The notes under the pieces: model-generated
What the model saw: only the letters and a program-made list of their open reading frames with translations
What the model was told of the DNA's origin: nothing
Databases searched by the model: none
From: Novosphingobium olei
GTDB lineage: Bacteria > Pseudomonadota > Alphaproteobacteria > Sphingomonadales > Sphingomonadaceae
Direction of reading: 5' to 3'
DNA length: 64,000 nucleotides
NCBI RefSeq assembly: GCF_012927405.1
Contig: NZ_JABBGM010000001.1
Location: forward strand, 750,001 to 814,000
Position numbers and translations under genes: made by a program
Shown here: positions 45,978 through 54,844 of the stretch, in pieces
How positions within the stretch are numbered: the stretch's first letter is position 1
Layout of the letters: each line of letters opens with the position of its first letter

Positions 45978-46295
45978 ATGGGCATCGAGCACACTGCCAA
46001 GAGCTTCAAGTCTGGAAACTCGGTCGCAATCCGCATCCCGGCGGCCTTGGGAGTCGAGCCTGATCGCGAATGGAGCGTCGAGGAAAAGGATGGCGAACTG
46101 ATCCTGCGCCCGAAGGACAGGCCCAAGCGCAAGTTCAACATCGACAAGGTGTGGGGCATCGGGCGGGGATCTGGCCTGAAGCGGATCGAGCCTGAAGATC
46201 GCTTGTTCGAGCCTAGTCCGCGTCTTTGGGACGATCCCGAATGGCGCGCGAAGCATGGCTGGCCCGAGCCCGCCGACGATGGCGATTCCGCTTGA
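45978..46295 (+). CDS. vapB: VapB-type antitoxin, AbrB/SpoVT fold
   Basis: Protein of 105 residues with a strong ribosome binding site (GGAGG, six bases upstream). The N-terminal swapped-hairpin DNA-binding domain reads HTAKSFKSGNSVAIRIPAAL. The C-terminal part (KVWGIGRGSGL..., ending PEPADDGDSA) should wrap the toxin. The longer frame to 44871 runs inside the hydrolase gene and is not used. The stop overlaps the toxin's TTG start. Binds the palindrome just upstream. Confidence 0.9.
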   Translation: MGIEHTAKSFKSGNSVAIRIPAALGVEPDREWSVEEKDGELILRPKDRPKRKFNIDKVWGIGRGSGLKRIEPEDRLFEPSPRLWDDPEWRAKHGWPEPADDGDSA

Positions 46296-46666
46296 AATAC
46301 ATGCTAGATACCAATGCGGTGATCATTGCCATAGAGGGCGACGATCCCGCGTTTCGTGCGCGCATGGCTGAGGCCGACGAGGGCGATATGGTCATCTCGT
46401 CGATCGTGCTCGGGGAAGTCGCCCTCGGCACCGAGCAGGGTAAGCCGCCTCCGGCCAGGATCTTGGATATCTTTCTCGAGGAAGTGCCGGTCCTGCCTTT
46501 TGACGAGAACGCGGCCAGGGCTTACGCGAAGATTCCGTTCAAGCGGGCCAGCTATGACCGGCTGATTGCGGCTCATGCCATTTCGCTTGGGCTGACTCTG
46601 GTTACGGCGAATGCCAAGGACTTTGCCGACGTACCGGGGCTCAAGGTCGAGAACTGGTCGCATTGA
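46292..46666 (+). CDS. vapC: VapC-type toxin, PIN-domain ribonuclease
   Basis: Protein of 124 residues from a TTG overlapping the antitoxin stop (MKYMLDTNAVI, the normal VapC opening); the ATG at 46301 is an alternative. Acidic PIN residues are at D6, E42, D89 (SYDRLIAAHA) and D110 (TANAKDF), so the nuclease site looks intact. VapC toxins cleave tRNA or rRNA when antitoxin is degraded. A membrane-protein gene begins at its stop. Confidence 0.92.
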   Translation: MKYMLDTNAVIIAIEGDDPAFRARMAEADEGDMVISSIVLGEVALGTEQGKPPPARILDIFLEEVPVLPFDENAARAYAKIPFKRASYDRLIAAHAISLGLTLVTANAKDFADVPGLKVENWSH

Positions 46667-47010
46667 TGCCGACGGTCGTAGTCCTCGTGGCGGTGATTGG
46701 TCCGTCAATTTTAACCGCCCTGTTCATCGCTCGGCATCGTCCAAACTGGCGGTACAGTCGCTCGGCGCTGGTTTCTGGATTGCCAGTCTTGCTATTTTGT
46801 TGGTGCGGAGCAGCATTCATGATGGCGAGAGCAATTGCAGGTCCGTCGATCGAATGCGGTGTTGACCGGTGCCTCATGCCGATTGCCACCGCTGCTATGT
46901 TCTTCGTGCTTGCTCTAGTCCCTTACATAGTTGCCGTCGCAAGCGGGGCCTTAACCATCATTGTTGCCAATCGCGGTAAAGCTCGGGCCAACTCGGACAA
47001 CAAAGCATGA
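46666..47010 (+). CDS. Small hypothetical membrane protein
   Basis: 114 residues, three membrane spans ([58 protein letters not shown]) and a short loop with two cysteines ([10 protein letters not shown]). Base composition is less GC-rich than its neighbours. Its ATG shares a base with the vapC stop, and its own stop overlaps the trmD start (ATGA). Family not recognised. Confidence 0.65.
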   Translation: MPTVVVLVAVIGPSILTALFIARHRPNWRYSRSALVSGLPVLLFCWCGAAFMMARAIAGPSIECGVDRCLMPIATAAMFFVLALVPYIVAVASGALTIIVANRGKARANSDNKA

Positions 47011-47867
47011 CCTTCACCGCCACCGTCCTCACGCTCTATCCCGAGATGTTCCCCGGCCCCCTCGGCGTCAGCCTTGCGGGCCGTGCGCTGCGTGAAGGGA
47101 CGTGGGCGATGCACGCGGTCCAGATCCGCGACTTCTCCATCGACAAGCACAAGACCGTCGACGACACGCCCGCCGGCGGCGGCGCAGGGATGGTGCTGCG
47201 CGTCGATGTGCTCGCCAGGGCCATCGACCACGCGCGCGCCCGATCCTCCCCGAGCTTGCTCGGGGAGGGGGACCACCCGCAGGGTAATGGAGGGGCGCTT
47301 GCACCGCATTCCCCTCCACCACTGCCTTCGGCAGCGGTCCCCCTCCCCGAGACAAGCTCGGGGAGGAATGACCGCCCGGTCATCGCGCTCACCCCCCGCG
47401 GCAAGCCGCTTACCCAGGCCCGTGTGCGCGAACTGGCCCAAGGGCCCGGCGTCATCCTCGTCTGCGGGCGCTTCGAGGGTTTCGACGAGCGCATCTTCGA
47501 GGGCCGCAATGTCGAGGAAGTGTCGGTTGGCGACATCGTCCTGTCGGGCGGGGAATGTGCTGCGCTGATGCTGCTCGATGCTTGCATTCGGCTGCTTCCC
47601 GGCGTAATGGGCGCGCCTTCAAGCGGGCATGAGGAGTCGTTCGAGAACGGCCTCCTTGAATACCCGCACTACACCCGACCTGCTGAGTGGGAAGGGCGCA
47701 CGATCCCTGAAGTGCTGCGATCGGGGGATCATGCGAAGATCGCGGCTTGGCGCAAGTCACAGTCCGAGATCGATACACGGCTACGCAGGCCGGATCTTTG
47801 GGAGCGCCACACCGGCGTTCGGGTCCAGTCTGCCTCTGGTGCGCGGCACGAAGTGCAGGACGATTGA
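47007..47867 (+). CDS. trmD: tRNA (guanine-N1)-methyltransferase TrmD with in-frame insertion
   Basis: Protein of 286 residues against about 255 in E. coli. Makes m1G37 in tRNAs to prevent +1 frameshifting. The SPOUT core is clear: [66 protein letters not shown] and [12 protein letters not shown]. An extra stretch of about 42 residues (80-121, Ser/Pro/Gly-rich) sits where E. coli has a short loop before IYLSPQG. It is encoded by a palindromic repeat. Coupled upstream to a membrane-protein gene and followed three bases later by rplS. Confidence 0.95.
   Translation: MTFTATVLTLYPEMFPGPLGVSLAGRALREGTWAMHAVQIRDFSIDKHKTVDDTPAGGGAGMVLRVDVLARAIDHARARSSPSLLGEGDHPQGNGGALAPHSPPPLPSAAVPLPETSSGRNDRPVIALTPRGKPLTQARVRELAQGPGVILVCGRFEGFDERIFEGRNVEEVSVGDIVLSGGECAALMLLDACIRLLPGVMGAPSSGHEESFENGLLEYPHYTRPAEWEGRTIPEVLRSGDHAKIAAWRKSQSEIDTRLRRPDLWERHTGVRVQSASGARHEVQDD
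47244..47369. repeat. Palindromic element inserted in frame in trmD
   Basis: About 126 bp (42 codons). It begins and ends with hairpins sharing the same arm sequence: CCTCCCCGAG with CTCGGGGAGG at 47245-47268 and again at 47342-47366. Inside are GGGGGACC with GGTCCCCC, TGGAGGGG with CCCCTCCA, and CTGCC with GGCAG. The whole can fold into a branched structure. Length divisible by three and absence of stops keep trmD open. Analogous in concept to Rickettsia palindromic elements. Confidence 0.8.
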
Positions 47868-47870
47868 AAA

Positions 47871-48251
47871 ATGAACCTGATTCAGCAGCTTGAAGCTGAA
47901 GCCATCGCCGAATTCAAGGCGAAGAAGGAAATCCCGGACTTCCGCGCGGGCGACACCGTGCGCGTCGGCGTGCGCGTCGTCGAAGGCGAGCGTACCCGCG
48001 TCCAGGCCTACGAAGGCGTGTGCATCGCGCGTTCGAACCGTGGTCTCGGCTCGAACTTCACCGTTCGCAAGATATCCTTCGGCGAAGGCGTGGAGCGCGT
48101 GTTCCCGCTCTACTCGCCCAACATCGATTCGATTACCGTCGTTCGCCGGGGCGTCGTGCGCCGTGCGAAGCTCTACTATCTGCGCGGTCGGACCGGCAAA
48201 TCGGCGCGTATCGCCGAACGCAAGGTCACCAAGACCAACGCGGAAGGTTGA
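47871..48251 (+). CDS. rplS: 50S ribosomal protein bL19
   Basis: Protein of 126 residues with typical bL19 sequence ([61 protein letters not shown]). Sits at the subunit interface. Three bases after trmD and followed by a strong terminator, closing the operon. Confidence 0.97.
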   Translation: MNLIQQLEAEAIAEFKAKKEIPDFRAGDTVRVGVRVVEGERTRVQAYEGVCIARSNRGLGSNFTVRKISFGEGVERVFPLYSPNIDSITVVRRGVVRRAKLYYLRGRTGKSARIAERKVTKTNAEG

Positions 48252-48303
48252 CCAGGACGGGTGGCAAAACCACCCACGCCCTAACGGATCGAACCCCGTA
48301 GAA

Positions 48304-48338
48304 AAGGCGTCCTGGCACAACTGCCGGGGCGCCTTTTT
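48304..48338 (+). terminator. Rho-independent terminator of the trmD-rplS operon
   Basis: A 13-bp stem with two G-U pairs (AAGGCGTCCTGGC with GCCGGGGCGCCTT), a six-base loop and a TTTTT run, about 53 bases after the rplS stop. Confidence 0.88.
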
Positions 48339-48388
48339 CGCGTCTTGGCACTAAGCGCCGGGGCCGCTCTCATGAAACGGGACATTGC

Positions 48389-48480
48389 GTGGCCGAAAGG
48401 CCAATTGGCTTGGCTGGGGGGATCCAGCCGCTAAGGGACGGCCGCAAAGACGCCCGGGCGACGCGCACGGGCGGGGCCAC
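48389..48480 (+). promoter_or_regulatory. Potential structured leader of asd
   Basis: The stretch between the rplS terminator and asd is rich in paired elements: outer GTGGCC with GGCCAC (48389-48394, 48475-48480), a GGCC-GAAA-GGCC hairpin (48391-48402), GGCTGG with CCAGCC (48412-48429), and CGCCCG with CGGGCG (48451-48473). The outer pair and the GAAA hairpin are mutually exclusive, so two folds are possible. I could not match it to a named riboswitch. Confidence 0.35.
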
Positions 48481-48501
48481 GACCCCATAGGAGTGCTTGA
48501 A

Positions 48502-49527
48502 ATGGGTTATCGGGTAGTCGTCGTCGGCGCCACGGGCAACGTGGGCCGCGAAATGCTGAACATCCTCGCCGAGCGCGAGTTTCCCTGCGACGAGATCGCC
48601 GCGGTCGCCTCGCCCCGCTCGCAGGGGATCGAGATCGAGTTCGGTGACACCGGCAAGATGCTCAAGGTCCAGAACGTCGAAAACTTCGACTTCACCGGCT
48701 GGGACATCGCGCTGTTCGCCGCAGGCTCTGCCCCGACCAAGATCTATGCGCCGAAGGCCGCGTCGCAGGGCTGCGTGGTGATCGACAACTCCTCGCTCTA
48801 TCGCATGGACCCGGACGTTCCGCTGATCGTGCCCGAAGTGAACCCGGACGCGATCGACGGCTACACCGCGCGCAACATCATCGCCAACCCCAACTGCTCG
48901 ACCGCGCAGATGGTCGTCGCGTTGAAGCCGCTGCACGATGCCGCCAAGATCAAGCGCGTCGTCGTCTCGACGTACCAGTCGGTGTCGGGCGCGGGCAAGG
49001 AAGGCATGGACGAACTGTTCGAACAGAGCCGCGCCATCTTCGTCGGCGATCCGGTCGAGCCCAAGAAGTTCACCAAGCAGATCGCCTTCAACGTGATCCC
49101 GCACATCGACGTCTTCCTGGATGATGGTTCGACCAAGGAAGAATGGAAGATGGTCGCCGAAACCAAGAAGATCCTTGATCCCAAGGTCAAGGTCACGGCC
49201 ACGTGCGTGCGCGTGCCGGTCTTCGTCGGCCACTCGGAATCGCTCAACATCGAATTCGAGAACGAGATCTCGGCCGAAGAAGCGCAGAACATCCTGCGCG
49301 AGGCGCCCGGCGTCATGCTGATCGACAAGCGCGAGAACGGCGGATACGTCACCCCGATCGAATGCGTCGGCGATTTCGCCACCTTCGTCAGCCGCGTGCG
49401 TGAAGACAGCACGATCGACAACGGCCTCAACATCTGGTGCGTGTCGGACAACCTGCGCAAGGGTGCGGCGTTGAACGCGGTGCAGATCGCCGAACTGCTC
49501 GGCCGCCGTCACCTCAAGAAGGGCTGA
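48502..49527 (+). CDS. asd: Aspartate-semialdehyde dehydrogenase
   Basis: Protein of 341 residues from the ATG at 48502 (TAGGAG upstream). NADP-binding GATGNVGREML at the N-terminus, active-site Cys in NPNCSTAQMV, and substrate-binding SVSGAGKEGMDEL. Reduces aspartyl phosphate to the semialdehyde, the branch point to lysine/diaminopimelate, methionine and threonine. The open frame further upstream lies in the untranslated leader. Followed by a terminator. Confidence 0.97.
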   Translation: MGYRVVVVGATGNVGREMLNILAEREFPCDEIAAVASPRSQGIEIEFGDTGKMLKVQNVENFDFTGWDIALFAAGSAPTKIYAPKAASQGCVVIDNSSLYRMDPDVPLIVPEVNPDAIDGYTARNIIANPNCSTAQMVVALKPLHDAAKIKRVVVSTYQSVSGAGKEGMDELFEQSRAIFVGDPVEPKKFTKQIAFNVIPHIDVFLDDGSTKEEWKMVAETKKILDPKVKVTATCVRVPVFVGHSESLNIEFENEISAEEAQNILREAPGVMLIDKRENGGYVTPIECVGDFATFVSRVREDSTIDNGLNIWCVSDNLRKGAALNAVQIAELLGRRHLKKG

Positions 49528-49550
49528 CGCGTCCGACAGCGCTGATGCAG

Positions 49551-49587
49551 AAGAACCCGGCGTTCTCCATGGGAGCGCCGGGTTCTT
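49551..49587. terminator. Bidirectional hairpin terminator after asd
   Basis: Twelve-base perfect arms (AAGAACCCGGCG, CGCCGGGTTCTT) with a 13-base loop, between the converging asd and the minus-strand coiled-coil protein gene. Confidence 0.82.
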
Positions 49588-49612
49588 CGCATTTTCAAAA
49601 AGCGCGATCAGG

Positions 49613-50278
49613 TCAGAGCGGCGACTTGACCGTTGTCGTCGTCGTTACAGCAGTGCTCGGCGTGGCGGTGGTGGTGGTGCGAACAGGGGCGCGGCTCACC
49701 ACCCGCTTGCGCACGACTGTACGCGATGCGGTCTTGCGCGGGGTTGCGGCCTGCGTGGTTACCGTGGTTTCGACCTGTGCAGGCGGGGTGGTCGCCTGGG
49801 CCTGCGCCTGAGCGGTCAGCGCGGCATTGCGCGCATCGGCGGCTTGCTGGGCGGAAACGGCGGCCGACTGCTGGGCCTGCGCCGCGCGCAGGTTGGCCTC
49901 GGCAGCTTCCTGCTGGGCCGCGGCGGTCTGTGCCTGGGCATCGACCTGCGTGGCAGCCATCGCGCGCTCCTTGCGCTTCTGGGATTCACCCAGCGACGCG
50001 TCGGCCAGCGCCTGCGCCTGGATCGCGGCGTCAATCGCCTCGGGCTTGTGGCTGGAGGCAAGGTTCTCGCGGGCCCGCGCCAGTGCGGCCTTTGCCTCGG
50101 CCAGCTGGTGCGGCGTTTCCACGCCCGCGCCGGCGGTGGCGGCGGCGTCTATCTTGGCCTGTGCCGCAGCGATCGCCTCGCGGGCGCGGTCAGCCTTGCC
50201 GGCATAGGCCGCGCTCGGCAGCGCCAGCGCCAGCGCGCTGGCCGAAAGCAGCGTGGTCATGAGACGGTTATGGGTCAT
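49613..50278 (-). CDS. Periplasmic DUF4398-like coiled-coil protein
   Basis: Protein of 221 residues from the ATG at 50278 (GGAGAA upstream). The signal peptide ends SAAYAGK. A region at about 30-90 (AREAIAAAQAKIDAAATAGA, TPHQLAEAKAALARARE) resembles DUF4398. A long Ala/Gln-rich coiled coil follows to about 155, then a Thr/Val/Arg-rich tail (TVVRKRVVSRAPVRTTTTA). Role unknown; relatives are often linked to outer-membrane proteins. Confidence 0.75.
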   Translation of the reverse strand: MTHNRLMTTLLSASALALALPSAAYAGKADRAREAIAAAQAKIDAAATAGAGVETPHQLAEAKAALARARENLASSHKPEAIDAAIQAQALADASLGESQKRKERAMAATQVDAQAQTAAAQQEAAEANLRAAQAQQSAAVSAQQAADARNAALTAQAQAQATTPPAQVETTVTTQAATPRKTASRTVVRKRVVSRAPVRTTTTATPSTAVTTTTTVKSPL

Positions 50279-50527
50279 GTCGAATTCTCCTCGAGGGGCT
50301 AGCCCCGTCCTTGGTTCGATCAACGGAGGCTGTCGGGCGCCGTTCCGAGGCCAAGACCGGCTCGTCGGCGATACTGCTCGGCTCGTCCGACCCAAGCGGC
50401 GCGGACTAAAGCTCTCATCCCAACCGCCAAACCAGAGATTGTCGCTCCGGCCATTGCGGCCTGCGGTCCCTGCCCGGTATGGCGGCCCTCACTTTGAGGG
50501 ACCCGTCCACGGGACCAAGGGGGATTG

Positions 50528-51307
50528 ATGCTCGCACACCTGGACGTGCTCCATGCCGTCGCCGGATTGCTGGTCGGCACGCTGGTCGGCCTCACCGGCG
50601 TGGGCGGCGGATCGCTGATGACGCCGATCCTGGTGCTGATCTTCGGGATCAATCCGGGGACGGCGGTCGGTACCGACCTGCTGTTCGCCTCGATCACCAA
50701 GATCTTCGGCTCGTTCGTCCACAACCGGCACGAAAGCGTCGACTGGAAGATCATGCGCCGCCTCGCGATTGGCAGCGTTCCCGCCGCGGTGCTGACGCTG
50801 CTGGCGGTGTCGACGTTCGGAAAGTTCGGCAAGGATACCAACCACGTCATCCTGACCGTGCTCGGCACCATGCTGATCGTCACCGCGATCGCCACCTTGT
50901 TCCAGAAGAAGCTGGCGACCTTTGCCAAGACGCATGACCGCAAGGACGATTCCCGCACGCTCCTGCCCACCATTGTCCTTGGTGCGGTGCTTGGGGCGGC
51001 TGTCTCGGTCTCCTCGGTAGGCGCAGGCGCGATCGGCGTGACCGCGCTGCTCATGCTCTATCCCGCCTTGCGCGTCTCGCGTATCGTCGGCACCGACATC
51101 GCCCACGCCGTTCCGCTCACGCTCGTGGCGGGGTTCGGGCACTGGCTGATCGGCGGAGTCGATCCCACGCTGCTGCTCAACCTGCTGATCGGCTCGATTC
51201 CGGGGGTAGCGGCCGGAAGCCTGTTGTCCACGCGCTCGCCCGACCATATCCTGCGCCCTGCGCTGGCGGCTGTCCTGCTGGCATCGGGGATCAAGTTGCT
51301 CAGCTGA
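50528..51307 (+). CDS. TauE/SafE family sulfite or sulfur-compound exporter
   Basis: Protein of 259 residues with about seven to eight spans and the duplicated family motif: GLTGVGGGSLMTPIL near the start and SVSSVGAGAIGVTALL in the second half, each with a following GT-D segment (TAVGTDLL, RIVGTDIA). Family members move sulfite, sulfoacetate or related anions. No sulfur-metabolism gene is adjacent. Stop and next start overlap (TGATG). Confidence 0.9.
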   Translation: MLAHLDVLHAVAGLLVGTLVGLTGVGGGSLMTPILVLIFGINPGTAVGTDLLFASITKIFGSFVHNRHESVDWKIMRRLAIGSVPAAVLTLLAVSTFGKFGKDTNHVILTVLGTMLIVTAIATLFQKKLATFAKTHDRKDDSRTLLPTIVLGAVLGAAVSVSSVGAGAIGVTALLMLYPALRVSRIVGTDIAHAVPLTLVAGFGHWLIGGVDPTLLLNLLIGSIPGVAAGSLLSTRSPDHILRPALAAVLLASGIKLLS

Positions 51308-52071
51308 TGGACGTCACCACCGAATATTACGAAGGCTTCGGCGCCACGCGCCTGGCGCTGCATCGCGCCGGGCCGACCGGAGGCGAGGGGCGCCCGCTGA
51401 TCCTGCTGCACGGGCTGTTTTCCTCGGCCCACGTCAACTGGGTCAAGTTCGGCACCGCCGCGCAGCTGGTCGCGGCCGGGTTCGAATGCCTGATGCCCGA
51501 CCTGCGCGTCCACGGCGACAGCGCCGCCCCGCACGATCCGGCCGATTATCCGCCCGATGTGCTCGCCCGCGATCTCGAAGCGCTTGTCGCGCACCTTGGG
51601 CTCGATGATTTCGACCTTGGCGGCTTCTCGCTGGGCTCGCGCACCTCGGCCCGCGCGGTGATCGGCGGCCTGCGTCCGCGCAAGCTGATCTTGGCCGGCA
51701 TGGGGCTGGAAGGGCTGGCCGGCTGGGCCAGGCGGCAGGATTTCTTCATCGATGTGATCGACCGCTTCGGCACGATCCGGCCGGGCGATCCGGCCTATGT
51801 CTCGCAGCAGTTCCTCAAGACGATGGACGTCGACCGCGTCGCCGCCCGCCTGCTGTTGCAGACGATGGAGGATACAGCGCCCGACCAGCTGGCGGCGATC
51901 TCGATGCCCACGCTGGTCTTGTGCGGAGACAAGGACAACGACAACGGCTCGGCGGATCGGCTGGCGGAAACGTTGTCGCATGCGACCCGCGCAACCATTC
52001 CCGGCACGCACATGAGCAGCGTCACCATGCCCGAGATGGGCCGCGAAATGGTTTCATTCCTCACCACTTGA
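51307..52071 (+). CDS. Alpha/beta hydrolase
   Basis: Protein of 254 residues. Oxyanion region LILLHGLFSS, nucleophile elbow GGFSLGSR (Ser), Asp in LVLCGDKDNDN and His in IPGTHMSS complete a plausible triad. No signal peptide, so cytosolic. Substrate unknown. One-base overlap with the TauE/SafE gene suggests cotranscription. Confidence 0.88.
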   Translation: MDVTTEYYEGFGATRLALHRAGPTGGEGRPLILLHGLFSSAHVNWVKFGTAAQLVAAGFECLMPDLRVHGDSAAPHDPADYPPDVLARDLEALVAHLGLDDFDLGGFSLGSRTSARAVIGGLRPRKLILAGMGLEGLAGWARRQDFFIDVIDRFGTIRPGDPAYVSQQFLKTMDVDRVAARLLLQTMEDTAPDQLAAISMPTLVLCGDKDNDNGSADRLAETLSHATRATIPGTHMSSVTMPEMGREMVSFLTT

Positions 52072-52159
52072 CCTCGCATGGGCACTGGTTAACCAAGGAC
52101 TTGCAGCGCCGCACGCAAATGCCCGGCGTCCAGACAATGCCCTTGGGGAGTGTTCATCG

Positions 52160-54007
52160 ATGAAGTCGCTCGTTTCCGTGCTCGCGCTTGCCGCGGCGAG
52201 CCTTGCCGTTCCGGCCGCAGCCCAGACTGCCCAGAACGCACCCGCCACGCCCCAGCCCGCACCGGCTGCGTCCGCTCCGGCCTCTGCCGCCGATTGGGTG
52301 AAGTCCGCCGAAAAGGACCTCTACGACGCGACCGTCCGTTCGGGCCGCAACGAATGGATCTACGAAACTTACATCACCGACGATACCGAGGCGCTGGCGG
52401 CGGAATCCAATGCTTCGTTCAACTCGCTGCAGGTGCTGCAGGCGAAGCAGGCCGCCGATTATGCCAAGGCCGGCGGCATCTCGCCCGAACTCGCGCGCAA
52501 GCTCACCATCATGCGCACGCAGATCACTTCGCCGGCGCCAACCACGCCCGGCGCGGCCGAGGAATTCGCCACGCTCCAGGCCCGCATCCAGGGCATGTAC
52601 GGCAAGGGCAAGGGCACGCTGAAGGGGCAGCCGATCAACGGCAGCGACATCGAAGCGGCGATGGGCGAAAACCGCAACCCGGACGAGCTCAAGGAGATGT
52701 GGCTCAGCTGGCACGACAACGTCGGCAAGCCGATGAAGGCCGACTACGTCAAGATGATGGAGATCTCCAACGCCGGCGCGGCGGAGCTGGGCTTTGCCGA
52801 TACCGGCGCGCTGTGGCGGTCGAATTACGACATGTCGCCCGAAGCCTTCGCCGCGCTGACGGAGAAGATCTGGAACGAGGTCAAGCCGCTCTACCAGCAG
52901 CTGCACTGCTACACCCGCACCAAGCTCAACGAAAAGTATGGCGATGCGGTGCAGGCGAAGACCGGCCCGATCCGCGCCGACTTGCTCGGCAATATGTGGG
53001 CGCAGGAATGGGGCAACATCTATGACATCGTCGCCCCGGCGGGCGCGGGCGACATCGGTTACGATGTCGGCGCGCTGCTTCAGGCCAAGGGCTACGATCC
53101 ACTCAAGATGGTCAAGGCGGGCGAAAACTTCTATTCCTCGCTCGGCTTCGCGCCGCTGCCCGACACGTTCTGGAAGCGCTCGCAGTTCGTGAAGCCGCAG
53201 GATCGCGAAGTCGTCTGCCACGCCTCGGCCTGGGATATCGACAACAAGGACGATCTGCGCATCAAGATGTGCATCAAGGTGAATGGCGATGATTTCACCA
53301 CGATCCACCACGAACTCGGCCACAACTACTACCAGCGCGCCTACAACAAGCAGGACACGCTCTATCTCAACGGCGCGAACGATGGCTTCCACGAAGCGAT
53401 CGGCGATTTCATCGCGCTGTCGATCACGCCCGAATACCTCGTCCAGATCGGCCTGCTCGATCGCGACAAGGTGCCACCGGCCGCCAAGGACACCGGCCTG
53501 CTGCTGCGCCAGGCGATGGACAAGGTGGCCTTCCTGCCCTTCGGCCTGCTGATCGATCGCTGGCGCTGGGGCGTGATGGACGGCTCGATCAAGCCGGCGA
53601 ACTACGAATCCGCGTGGAACGATATGCGGCTCAAGTACCAGGGCATCGTGCCACCGGCCGATCGCCCCGCTGATGCCTTCGATCCGGGCGCCAAGTTCCA
53701 CATCCCGGCCAACGTGCCCTATACCCGCTACTTCCTCGCCCGCGTGCTGCAGTTCCAGTTCTTCGAAGCGGCGTGCAAGCAGGCCGGCTGGAAGGGCCCG
53801 CTCCACCGCTGCAGCTTTTATGGCAACAAGGAGGTGGGCAAGAAGCTCGACGCGATGCTGTCGATGGGCGCGTCCAAGCCGTGGCCCGATGCGCTCGAAG
53901 TCTTCACGGGCAGCCGCGAAATGAGCGGCAAGGCGATGATTCGCTATTTCGCCCCGCTGCAGAAGTGGCTCGCCGCGCAGAACAAGGGCAAGGACTGCGG
54001 TTGGTAA
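52160..54007 (+). CDS. M2 family metallopeptidase (peptidyl-dipeptidase A / ACE-like)
   Basis: Protein of 615 residues, with a signal peptide ending PAAAQT. Zinc site HHELGHNYYQ (HExxH) with third ligand Glu in GFHEAIGDF, as in angiotensin-converting-enzyme homologues. Removes dipeptides from the C-terminus of peptides, presumably in the periplasm for nutrition. GGGGAG lies before the ATG. A strong terminator follows. Confidence 0.94.
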   Translation: MKSLVSVLALAAASLAVPAAAQTAQNAPATPQPAPAASAPASAADWVKSAEKDLYDATVRSGRNEWIYETYITDDTEALAAESNASFNSLQVLQAKQAADYAKAGGISPELARKLTIMRTQITSPAPTTPGAAEEFATLQARIQGMYGKGKGTLKGQPINGSDIEAAMGENRNPDELKEMWLSWHDNVGKPMKADYVKMMEISNAGAAELGFADTGALWRSNYDMSPEAFAALTEKIWNEVKPLYQQLHCYTRTKLNEKYGDAVQAKTGPIRADLLGNMWAQEWGNIYDIVAPAGAGDIGYDVGALLQAKGYDPLKMVKAGENFYSSLGFAPLPDTFWKRSQFVKPQDREVVCHASAWDIDNKDDLRIKMCIKVNGDDFTTIHHELGHNYYQRAYNKQDTLYLNGANDGFHEAIGDFIALSITPEYLVQIGLLDRDKVPPAAKDTGLLLRQAMDKVAFLPFGLLIDRWRWGVMDGSIKPANYESAWNDMRLKYQGIVPPADRPADAFDPGAKFHIPANVPYTRYFLARVLQFQFFEAACKQAGWKGPLHRCSFYGNKEVGKKLDAMLSMGASKPWPDALEVFTGSREMSGKAMIRYFAPLQKWLAAQNKGKDCGW

Positions 54008-54033
54008 AACCCGCGTAAATTCAACGTTCCGGT

Positions 54034-54074
54034 GGGGCGCGGCAGGCCGATCAAGGTGCTTGCCGCGCCCCTTT
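54034..54074 (+). terminator. Rho-independent terminator of the M2 peptidase gene
   Basis: Eleven-base perfect arms (GGGGCGCGGCA, TGCCGCGCCCC) with a 16-base loop followed by TTTGTTTG, about 26 bases after the stop. Confidence 0.85.
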
Positions 54075-54122
54075 GTTTGTGAGACGCTCATGGCACAATA
54101 AAAAAACCTGAGGATGCCCCTG

Positions 54123-54680
54123 ATGAAGTCGAAGATCGGCTCGTTTTGCAGGCTTATTGCGACCGGCGCGCTTGTCCTGCCGTTCGCTGCCCACGCGGCC
54201 CAAACCGTCGCAACGCCTGCAGTTGCCGCCACCACCAGTGTTTCCGCCATGCAGCCGCAAAGCGTCGTCGCCGCGCTCAAGAGCCTTGGCCACGATGCCA
54301 AGCTCGTTGCGGATTCGTCCGGCGACCCGTTGGTCCAGGCCGATATCGGCGGCTGGCGTACGCAGGTCGTGTTCTACGATTGCAACGAAATCACCCACGA
54401 AGGCTGCCAGTCGCTGCAGTTCAATGCCAGCTTCGTGCCCGACCGTCCGTTCGATGCGCAGAAGGCCGCCGCCTTCGTGCGCGACAACCGCTTCGGCGCG
54501 GTTTCGGTGGGCGATGACAAATCGGTCAACATGACGTGGGACGTCGTCACCGGCGAAGGCATCCAGCCCTCGGTGTTCGCGCTCGTGGTCAAGAGCTTCG
54601 GCCTCGCGCTCGATACCATCGGCAGCGAAGCTTTCACGCCGGGCCGCGCCCCCCAGCTCGCCAGCGCTGCCTCGCGCTGA
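54123..54680 (+). CDS. Exported YbjN domain-containing protein
   Basis: Protein of 185 residues. The ATG at 54123 is eight bases after GAGGA, while the ATG at 54114 overlaps that sequence. The signal peptide ends AAHAAQ. The YbjN-type domain covers about 45-165 (VVAALKSLGHDAKLV, WRTQVVFYDCNE, MTWDVVTGEGIQPSVF). YbjN-fold proteins resemble type III secretion chaperones structurally; exported forms have no known role. Confidence 0.82.
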   Translation: MKSKIGSFCRLIATGALVLPFAAHAAQTVATPAVAATTSVSAMQPQSVVAALKSLGHDAKLVADSSGDPLVQADIGGWRTQVVFYDCNEITHEGCQSLQFNASFVPDRPFDAQKAAAFVRDNRFGAVSVGDDKSVNMTWDVVTGEGIQPSVFALVVKSFGLALDTIGSEAFTPGRAPQLASAASR

Positions 54681-54844
54681 CCCAACTTCGGGCCCGCTCC
54701 TCCCGTGGCAGGAGGAGTGGGCGGGGCTGTCCTACACCGGTTGCGATGGGCATGGTGCGGCCATGCCGAAACGCGACTTGACCATGTTTGTTTTACACGC
54801 TGCTGCGAAGCGGCGCGTTTTTCACGGGTATTGCCGTAAAAACA

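Noticed and set aside
48385..48501. N-terminal extension of asd
   Set aside because: The added residues are not part of the enzyme family. The ATG at 48502 follows TAGGAG and gives the dinucleotide-binding start directly.
52154..54301. Long minus-strand open frame opposite the M2 peptidase
   Set aside because: Antisense shadow of a recognised zinc peptidase with signal peptide, ribosome binding site and terminator on the plus strand.
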